64,000 bases of DNA. Origin: Streptomyces sp. FIT100. Its GTDB lineage: Bacteria; Actinomycetota; Actinomycetes; Streptomycetales; Streptomycetaceae. The DNA lies in contig NZ_CP075715.1 in NCBI RefSeq assembly GCF_024584805.1, positions 4,102,526 through 4,166,525 of the forward strand. Reading direction: 5' to 3'. The notes beneath the pieces are model-generated. The model was not told the DNA's origin. It worked only from the letters and a program-made list of their open reading frames with translations, and made no database searches. Positions 58,863 through 64,000 of this stretch are shown here, piece by piece (within the stretch, counting starts at the first letter, position 1; every line of letters begins with the position of its first letter). The position numbers and the translations under genes were made by a program.

Positions 58863-60305
58863 ATGGTCCGGACCGTCGAGAAGACCGTTGAGGTCGTCAA
58901 GGAAGGACCCTTCCGCTTCCGTATCGACCGGCACGGGGACATGCGCGTGCCGGGCGTGGTCTTCGCCAGCCAGGCCCTGCTGCCCGAGGCCGCAGGCGAC
59001 CAGGCCCTGCTCCAGGTCGTGAACGTGGCGGTGCTCCCGGGGATCGTCGGCGCCTCGTACGCGATGCCGGACGTGCACTGGGGATACGGCTTCCCCATCG
59101 GCGGCGTCGCCGCGACGGACACGGCGGACGGGGGCGTGATCTCGCCCGGCGGTGTCGGCTTCGACATCTCCTGCGGGGTGCGGCTGCTCGCGGCCGGCGA
59201 CGACCGCGACGCGCTCGCTCCGCACCGCCTCCGGCGTCTGATGGACGAGCTCGGCATGCGCATCCCGCGCGGGGCGGGGCGCGGGGCGGTGTGGCAGGTC
59301 GGCCGGGCCGAGCTGGGGCACGTCCTGACGGAGGGCGCGCGGTACGCGGTCGAGCGCGGGCACGGCGTCGCCCGCGACCTGCGGCGCTGCGAGGACGAAG
59401 GGGTGCTGTCCGGCGCCGACCCCGGACAGGTCGGCGACCGCTCCGTGGAACGGGGCCTCGGGCAGCTGGGCAGCCTGGGCTCGGGCAACCACTTCCTGGA
59501 GGTGCAGGCGGTCGAGACCGTCTACGACGAGGCCGCGGCCGGGGCGATGGGGCTGCGGGAGCGGCAGGTCTGCGTGATGATCCACTGCGGCTCGCGCGGC
59601 CTCGGGCACCAGATCTGCACCGATCACGTCCGCACCATGGACCGTGCGATGGCGCGGTACGGCATCGAGGTCCCCGACCGGCAGCTCGCCTGCGTCCCCG
59701 CGGACTCGGACGAGGGCCGCGCCTACCTGGCGGCGATGGCCGCCGCGGCCAACTACGCCCGCGCGAACCGCCAGTTGCTGTCCGAGGCGGCCCGGCGGGC
59801 CTTCGCCGACACGGTCGGCTGCGGTCTCGACCTGGTGTACGACATCTCGCACAACCTCGCCAAGCTGGAGACGCACCAGGTCGCGGGGGCCCCGCTGCGG
59901 CTGTGCGTCCACCGCAAGGGAGCCACCCGCGCGCTGCCGGCCGGCCACCCCGATCTGCCGCGCGAACTCGCCGGGTTCGGCCAGCCCGTGCTCATCCCGG
60001 GGACCATGGGCACCGCCTCGTACGTGCTGGCGGGTGTGCCGGGCGGCGGGGCCTGGCACTCGACGTGCCATGGCGCCGGGAGGGTGCGCAGCAGGCACCG
60101 CGCCGCACGGGAGGTCGACGGGAGGCGGCTGCGCTCGGAGCTGGAGGCGCAGGGGATCGCGGTACGGGGCACCTCCTGGCGCGGACTCGCGGAGGAGGCC
60201 CCGATGGCGTACAAGGACATCGACCGCGTCGTGGAGGCGAGCGAGGGCGCGGGGCTGTGCCGCAAGGTGGCCCGGCTGGTCCCGCTGGGGGTCGTCAAGG
60301 GCTGA
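58863..60305 (+). CDS. rtcB: RNA-splicing ligase RtcB
   Basis: A 480-residue GTP- and Mn2+-dependent ligase that joins 2',3'-cyclic phosphate or 3'-phosphate ends to 5'-OH ends in RNA repair. The motifs are complete: YAMPDVHWGYGFPIGGVAAT, GGVGFDISCGVRLL with the metal Cys, LGSLGSGNHFLEVQ, MIHCGSRGLGHQI, and the guanylylated His in HSTCHGAGRVRSR. The end AYKDIDRVVEASEGAGL is normal. It follows archease in an operon. Its last codons form the first unit of a 24-bp tandem repeat. Confidence 0.97.
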   Translation: MVRTVEKTVEVVKEGPFRFRIDRHGDMRVPGVVFASQALLPEAAGDQALLQVVNVAVLPGIVGASYAMPDVHWGYGFPIGGVAATDTADGGVISPGGVGFDISCGVRLLAAGDDRDALAPHRLRRLMDELGMRIPRGAGRGAVWQVGRAELGHVLTEGARYAVERGHGVARDLRRCEDEGVLSGADPGQVGDRSVERGLGQLGSLGSGNHFLEVQAVETVYDEAAAGAMGLRERQVCVMIHCGSRGLGHQICTDHVRTMDRAMARYGIEVPDRQLACVPADSDEGRAYLAAMAAAANYARANRQLLSEAARRAFADTVGCGLDLVYDISHNLAKLETHQVAGAPLRLCVHRKGATRALPAGHPDLPRELAGFGQPVLIPGTMGTASYVLAGVPGGGAWHSTCHGAGRVRSRHRAAREVDGRRLRSELEAQGIAVRGTSWRGLAEEAPMAYKDIDRVVEASEGAGLCRKVARLVPLGVVKG

Positions 60306-60386
60306 CGCGGCGCTGTCGTGAAGGGCTGACGCGGCGCTGTCGTGAGGGGCTGACGCGGCACTGACGTCAAGGGCTGACGCGGCCCG
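60291..60386. repeat. Four 24-bp tandem repeats at the end of rtcB
   Basis: Four adjacent 24-base units at 60291-60314, 60315-60338, 60339-60362 and 60363-60386, each containing AAGGGCTGACGCGGC or a near variant. The first covers the last codons and stop of rtcB. The copies therefore repeat the stop codon in the same frame every eight codons. The first two differ by one base. Confidence 0.88.
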
Positions 60387-60403
60387 CTGACGCCGCGGGC
60401 CGC
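60379..60403. terminator. Hairpin terminator after rtcB repeats
   Basis: Perfect 9-bp arms GCGGCCCGC (60379-60387) and GCGGGCCGC (60395-60403) with a seven-base loop, partly overlapping the last repeat unit. Confidence 0.7.
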
Positions 60404-60528
60404 ATGGTCTCGAACGGCGCCAGGGGCGCGATACGGCGCCGCGCGGTGGCGCCTTCGGACAGTCATGCGCACCTTTCATCCCGTATCGCCACTATTTTGT
60501 GGCGGTGTCGGCGACGAAGGGACACGGC

Positions 60529-61890
60529 ATGCACCGCACGCGATGGGCCGCGCTGCTGGCCCATCCGGCGCGGGTGGTGGTCGGCGCCTTCGCCGCGGCC
60601 ATCGCGTTCGGCACCGGGCTGCTCGTCCTCCCCGTCTCGGCGGCGAACGGGCTGCCGACCGGCGTGGTGCCCGCCGTGTTCACCGCGACCGGCGCGATGT
60701 CCGGCGGGCTGTCCCTCGTCGACACGGGCACGCACTGGAGCCTCTTCGGCGAACTGGTGGTGCTGGGCCTGATCCAGTTCGGCGGCTTCGGCATCATGGC
60801 GTTCGCCTCCCTCCTCGGGCTGCTGGTCTCCGGCCGGCTCCGGCTGAGCCTTCAGCTGACCGCACAGGCCGAGACGAGGAGCCTGGGCATCGGGGACGTC
60901 CGCAGAGTGCTGCTCGGCATCGCCCGCATCACCGCCGTCGTCGAGCTCACGGCCGCCGTCTGGCTGGCGCTGCGCTTCCACTTCGGCCATGGGCAGCCGA
61001 TCGGGCAGGCGGCGTACTCCGGGGTGTTCCACGCGGTCTCCGCCTTCAACAACGCCGGATTCGGACTGCGCCAGGACAACCTCGTCGGCTACGCCTCCGA
61101 CTTCTGGGTCATGGCGCCGATCGCCCTCGCCTGCATCCTCGGCAGCATCGGCTTCCCTGTCCTGCTCGAACTGCTGCGCAGCCGCCGCCGGGGCACGTTG
61201 GCCCGCTCCGCCCGTCACTGGTCGCTGCACACCCGGCTCACGCTGCTCACCACCGCCGTGCTGCTCGCCGTCGGCAGCGTCCTCACCTGCCTGCTGGAGT
61301 GGACCAACCCCGGCACGCTCGCCCCGCTCGCCTGGCCGGACAGGCTCATGAACGGCTTCTTCAACGCCGTCACCGCCCGTACGGCGGGCTTCAACAGCGT
61401 CGACGTCGGGGAGATGCGGCACTCGACCCTGCTCGTGACCACCGTCCTGATGTTCATCGGCGGCGGCAGTGCGAGCACCGCGGGCGGCATCAAGGTCACC
61501 ACCTTCGCCCTGCTCGCCGCCGCGATCCTGGCCGAGGCCCGCGGCGACACGGCGGTGGAGGTGATGGGCCGCCGGGTCGCGCCCGGCGTCGTGCGCCAGG
61601 CGCTGACCGTCGCCCTGCTGGGCGTGGGCGCGGTCATGGTCGCCACCATCATCGTCCTGACGGTCAGCGACGCATCGATGGAGGAGGTCCTCTTCGAGAC
61701 CACCTCGGCGTTCGGCACCTGCGGACTGACCACGGGAATCACCCCCGACCTGCCGGTCGAAGGGCAACTCGTCCTGATCGCCCTGATGTTCGCCGGCCGG
61801 CTCGGCCCGATCACCCTCGCCTCCGCGCTCGCGCTGCGCGAACGCGGCCGCCGCTACCAGCTGCCCGAGGAGCGACCCGTCATTGGCTAG
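60529..61890 (+). CDS. Potassium uptake protein, TrkH/KtrB family
   Basis: A 453-residue K+ transporter membrane subunit of the Trk/Ktr type. The four pore-loop motifs with central Gly are visible: TGAMSGGLSL, AFNNAGFGL, ARTAGFNSVD and FGTCGLTTGI. Eight membrane segments flank them. The ATG at 60529 is chosen as AAGGGA lies six bases before it; in-frame GTGs at 60499 and 60505 are alternatives. Its stop lies inside the start of the regulatory subunit gene (8-base overlap), so the two are coupled. Confidence 0.94.
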   Translation: MHRTRWAALLAHPARVVVGAFAAAIAFGTGLLVLPVSAANGLPTGVVPAVFTATGAMSGGLSLVDTGTHWSLFGELVVLGLIQFGGFGIMAFASLLGLLVSGRLRLSLQLTAQAETRSLGIGDVRRVLLGIARITAVVELTAAVWLALRFHFGHGQPIGQAAYSGVFHAVSAFNNAGFGLRQDNLVGYASDFWVMAPIALACILGSIGFPVLLELLRSRRRGTLARSARHWSLHTRLTLLTTAVLLAVGSVLTCLLEWTNPGTLAPLAWPDRLMNGFFNAVTARTAGFNSVDVGEMRHSTLLVTTVLMFIGGGSASTAGGIKVTTFALLAAAILAEARGDTAVEVMGRRVAPGVVRQALTVALLGVGAVMVATIIVLTVSDASMEEVLFETTSAFGTCGLTTGITPDLPVEGQLVLIALMFAGRLGPITLASALALRERGRRYQLPEERPVIG

Positions 61891-62629
61891 ATCCCGATAC
61901 CTGGACCGGCTGCGTCGCCGCGGCGCCCACCGGCCCTCCGAACGCGCCGCCGCCGCACCGCGAGCAGGACAGCTCCGGGGCGACCTCCGGGTCGCCGTGA
62001 TCGGGCTGGGGCGCTTCGGCTGCTCGCTCGGCACCGAACTGATGCGCCGCGGCTGGGACGTCCTGGGCATCGACTCCGACGCCGCCCTGGTGCAGCGGAT
62101 GCGCGACGTGCTGACCCACGCGGCCGCCGCGGACTGCACCGACCCCGAGGCCCTGGACCAGCTCGGGGTGGTCGAGTTCTCCCGCGCCGTGGTGGCCATC
62201 GGCGACTCCCTGGAGGCCAGCGTCCTGGTCACCTCCAACCTCGCCGACGCGGGGGTGCCCCTCATCTGGGCCAAGGCCGTCAGCCGCCAGCACGGCAGGA
62301 TCCTGGAACGGGTCGGCGCCCACCATGTGGTCCTGCCCGAGCAGGACATGGGCGAGCGGGTGGCGCACCTGGTCACCGGCCGGATGCTCGACTTCATCGA
62401 GTTCGACGACGACTACGCCCTGGCCAAGACCGTCGCACCGGCGTGCGCGACGGGGCAGCCGCTCGGCGAACTCAGGGTCCGCGCCAGGTACGGCGTCACC
62501 GTCGTCGGCATCAAGCGCTCCGGCGAGGACTTCACGTACGCCACCGCCGAGACGGTCGTACGCCTCGGTGACATCGTCATCGTCACCGGACGGACCCGGG
62601 CGGTGGAGACCTTCGCCGACCTCGTCTGA
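61883..62629 (+). CDS. Potassium uptake regulatory protein, TrkA/KtrA family
   Basis: A 248-residue cytoplasmic RCK protein. After 35 basic residues an RCK_N domain starts (LRVAVIGLGRFGCSLGTELM, RRGWDVLGIDSDAAL: Rossmann motif G-x-G-x-x-G with acidic end, NAD or ATP binding). The RCK_C domain follows from about 165 (LGELRVRARYGVTVVGIKRS, VVRLGDIVIVTGRT). It gates the membrane subunit encoded just upstream. The start seems to be TTG at 61883, within the previous gene's end, with GAGGAG upstream; a later start would lose the basic leader only. Confidence 0.92.
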   Translation: MARSRYLDRLRRRGAHRPSERAAAAPRAGQLRGDLRVAVIGLGRFGCSLGTELMRRGWDVLGIDSDAALVQRMRDVLTHAAAADCTDPEALDQLGVVEFSRAVVAIGDSLEASVLVTSNLADAGVPLIWAKAVSRQHGRILERVGAHHVVLPEQDMGERVAHLVTGRMLDFIEFDDDYALAKTVAPACATGQPLGELRVRARYGVTVVGIKRSGEDFTYATAETVVRLGDIVIVTGRTRAVETFADLV

Positions 62630-62694
62630 CGGCGCCCGGGGCCGTATTCGCCTCCGCCGCTGTATCCGCCCCTTCGCCCCCTCCGCCGCACCCC

Positions 62695-63387
62695 TCAGGA
62701 CCGGTCGGCCGCGCGGTCCAGGCCCGGCTCCAGGTCCAGGCCCGGCTCCAGGTCCAGGTGCGGAAGGTGGTGGCCGAAGCGCTCCCGCTTCGTGCGCAGA
62801 TAGAGGATGTTCTCCTCGCGGGGCGTTGTCAGCAGCGGCACCTGTTCGGTCACCTTGATGCCGTGCCGCAGCAACGCCTCGCGCTTGCGGGGGTTGTTGG
62901 ACAGCAGCCGTACGGATCGCACCCCGAGGTCGTGGAGGACGTCCGCCGCCACCTGGTAGTCGCGCGCGTCCGCCGGCAGCCCGAGCGCGAGGTTGGCCTC
63001 GACGGTGTCCAGCCCCTCCGCCTGGAGCTGCATCGCCCGGAGTTTCGCCAACAGGCCGATCCCCCGCCCCTCGTGGCCCTGGAGATAGACGAGCACGCCG
63101 CGCCCTTCGCGCACGACGGCGCGCAGCGCCGCGGACAACTGGTCGCCGCACTCGCAGTGCCGGGAACCGAAGGCGTCACCGGTCAGACACTCCGAATGCA
63201 CGCGGGTGAGTGCGTCGTCCCCTTCGACGTCGCCGTACACCAGCGCCATGTGTTCGTCACCGCTTTTCCGGTCCAGATAACCGACGGCGAGAAAAACCCC
63301 GTATTCGGTGGAGAGTTGGACAGTTGCCATGCGTTCGGTGCCGGCTGAACGCGCACCGTCGCGGTGTACGCCATAGCTGTCTGTCAT
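62695..63387 (-). CDS. ribA: GTP cyclohydrolase II
   Basis: A 230-residue GTP cyclohydrolase II, making the first riboflavin precursor from GTP. The zinc Cys are in RVHSECLTGDAFGSRHCECG, and the catalytic region is YLQGHEGRGIGLLAKLRAMQ with LGVRSVRLLSNNPRKREALL downstream. It lacks the DHBP synthase domain of bifunctional RibBA. The N-terminal 20 residues and the C-terminal tail (a duplicated LDLEPG) exceed the typical length of about 200. No other rib gene is nearby, so it may be a second, stand-alone copy. Confidence 0.93.
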   Translation of the reverse strand: MTDSYGVHRDGARSAGTERMATVQLSTEYGVFLAVGYLDRKSGDEHMALVYGDVEGDDALTRVHSECLTGDAFGSRHCECGDQLSAALRAVVREGRGVLVYLQGHEGRGIGLLAKLRAMQLQAEGLDTVEANLALGLPADARDYQVAADVLHDLGVRSVRLLSNNPRKREALLRHGIKVTEQVPLLTTPREENILYLRTKRERFGHHLPHLDLEPGLDLEPGLDRAADRS

Positions 63388-63455
63388 GACCGGATCCTAT
63401 CGGGTAGCCTCTGGGAAATGGGCTCGGAAATGGGGCGGGGAAGGGGTCGGGGAAG

Positions 63456-64000
63456 ATGAACGGCCCGGACGCGGGAGCCCCGGTGCGGGGACTTCTGCCG
63501 CTGGACACGACGCTGGACGCGGGGGCGCGGCGGGCCGGTGTCGCGGTCCTGCCCATCGGCAGCTTCGAGCAACACGGGCCGTATCTCCCCCTGATGACGG
63601 ACACGCTCATAGCCTGCGCCATCGCCCGGGAGGTCGCCGCCGCGTATCCGGTCCTCCGGCTGCCCCCGGTGACGGTCTCCTGCTCGCACGAGCACGCGGC
63701 ATGGCCGGGGACCGTGAGCATCTCCGCCGCGACGCTGTACGCCGTCGTGCGGGACATCGCCGACTCGCTGCGCCGCTCGGGCATCGGCAGCCTGGTCCTG
63801 ATCAACGGCCACGGCGGAAACTACGTCCTGCGCAACGTCGTCCAGGAGTCCGCCGGGTCCGCCGGGTCCGCCGGGTCCGCCGGGTCCGCCGGGTCCGCCG
63901 GGGCCGCAGGCGGCGGTACGCGCATGGCGCTTTTCCCGGGATCCGCCGACTGGAGTGCGGCAAGGGACCGGGCGGGCGTGCGGACACCGGCGCACAGCGA
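63456..64000 (+). CDS. Creatininase family amidohydrolase, partial
   Basis: The first 181 codons of a gene leaving the window. It belongs to the creatininase/MftE family: VAVLPIGSFEQHGPYLPLMTDTLIA with the first metal ligands (E, H, D), a middle strand-helix (PVTVSCSHEHAAWPGTVSIS) and VLINGHGGNYVLRNVVQE with the HGGN motif. Directly after it a Ser-Ala-Gly repeat is inserted before RMALFPGSADW resumes family sequence. Substrates in this family range from creatinine to peptide or formamide bonds, so function is open. The ATG at 63456 is close to GGGGAAG; the start is a little uncertain. Confidence 0.85.
   Translation, partial: MNGPDAGAPVRGLLPLDTTLDAGARRAGVAVLPIGSFEQHGPYLPLMTDTLIACAIAREVAAAYPVLRLPPVTVSCSHEHAAWPGTVSISAATLYAVVRDIADSLRRSGIGSLVLINGHGGNYVLRNVVQESAGSAGSAGSAGSAGSAGAAGGGTRMALFPGSADWSAARDRAGVRTPAHS
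63849..63902 (+). repeat. Six 9-bp tandem repeats encoding Ser-Ala-Gly
   Basis: Six exact copies of tccgccggg within the creatininase-family gene, encoding (Ser-Ala-Gly)6 in a loop after the HGGN motif. Copy changes would keep the frame. Confidence 0.92.

Noticed and set aside
60291..60386. Possible CRISPR array from the regular 24-bp repeats
   Set aside because: The units are directly adjacent with no spacers.

Overview
The window looks like a Streptomyces chromosome. Base composition is strongly GC-rich with G or C at most third codon positions, GTG and TTG starts are common, and the gene content includes chaplins and rodlins, the surface proteins of aerial hyphae and spores. Many genes are joined by ATGA-type overlaps. 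No rRNA, tRNA, phage, transposase or CRISPR array was seen.

Layout. 1-5.3 kb: the tail of an FG-GAP repeat protein, a TetR regulator divergent from a metallo-beta-lactamase-fold hydrolase with paired operators between them, two small membrane proteins, and a DrrAB-type ABC exporter. 5.3-9.8 kb: a broken FG-GAP gene, a paired flavin system (CE1758-type LLM monooxygenase with its CE1759-type FMN reductase), a 42-residue membrane protein, and a CPA2 cation/proton antiporter with its regulatory subunit. 9.9-23 kb: cobalamin (corrin ring) genes cobL, cobM, cobK, cbiD, cobIJ, cobH, cobG and cobN, with a cobalamin riboswitch in front of cobN and a flavin amine oxidase in the middle. 23-27.8 kb: aldarate use (MFS transporter, LysR regulator, L-talarate/galactarate dehydratase, 5-dehydro-4-deoxyglucarate dehydratase). 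27.8-29.6 kb: a DM13 protein and an RlmG-like rRNA methyltransferase.

29.7-45.3 kb is a cell-surface region. It has two divergent rodlins, four chaplins (one long, with a sortase motif), a GT4 glycosyltransferase, a small secreted protein, a VKOR-family thiol oxidoreductase, a STAS protein, and all four dTDP-L-rhamnose genes. A secreted collagen-like protein sits between rmlAC and rmlBD. A glycosyltransferase-methyltransferase fusion with a membrane TPR protein converges on rmlD.

45.5-64 kb is mostly housekeeping: a phosphoribosyltransferase-hydrolase fusion, a leaderless MerR regulator, a sulfite-oxidase-type molybdoenzyme, an FMN reductase, a PP2C phosphatase, an aminoglycoside-phosphotransferase-like gene that has lost its stop and its catalytic Asp, DoxX with an XRE-cupin regulator, a zinc alcohol dehydrogenase, a PucR-type regulator, a CBS protein and an SLC13 permease that both appear internally deleted, the archease-RtcB RNA repair pair, a Ktr/Trk potassium system, ribA, and a truncated creatininase-family gene.

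The most notable points are a palindromic intergenic-type repeat carried in frame inside cobG, the collagen-like gene inside the rhamnose operon, the decaying phosphotransferase lying antisense across the whole of doxX, and the two neighbouring internally deleted genes at 57.4-58.2 kb. All functional statements rest on reading the translations and on recalled family knowledge; no database search was run.
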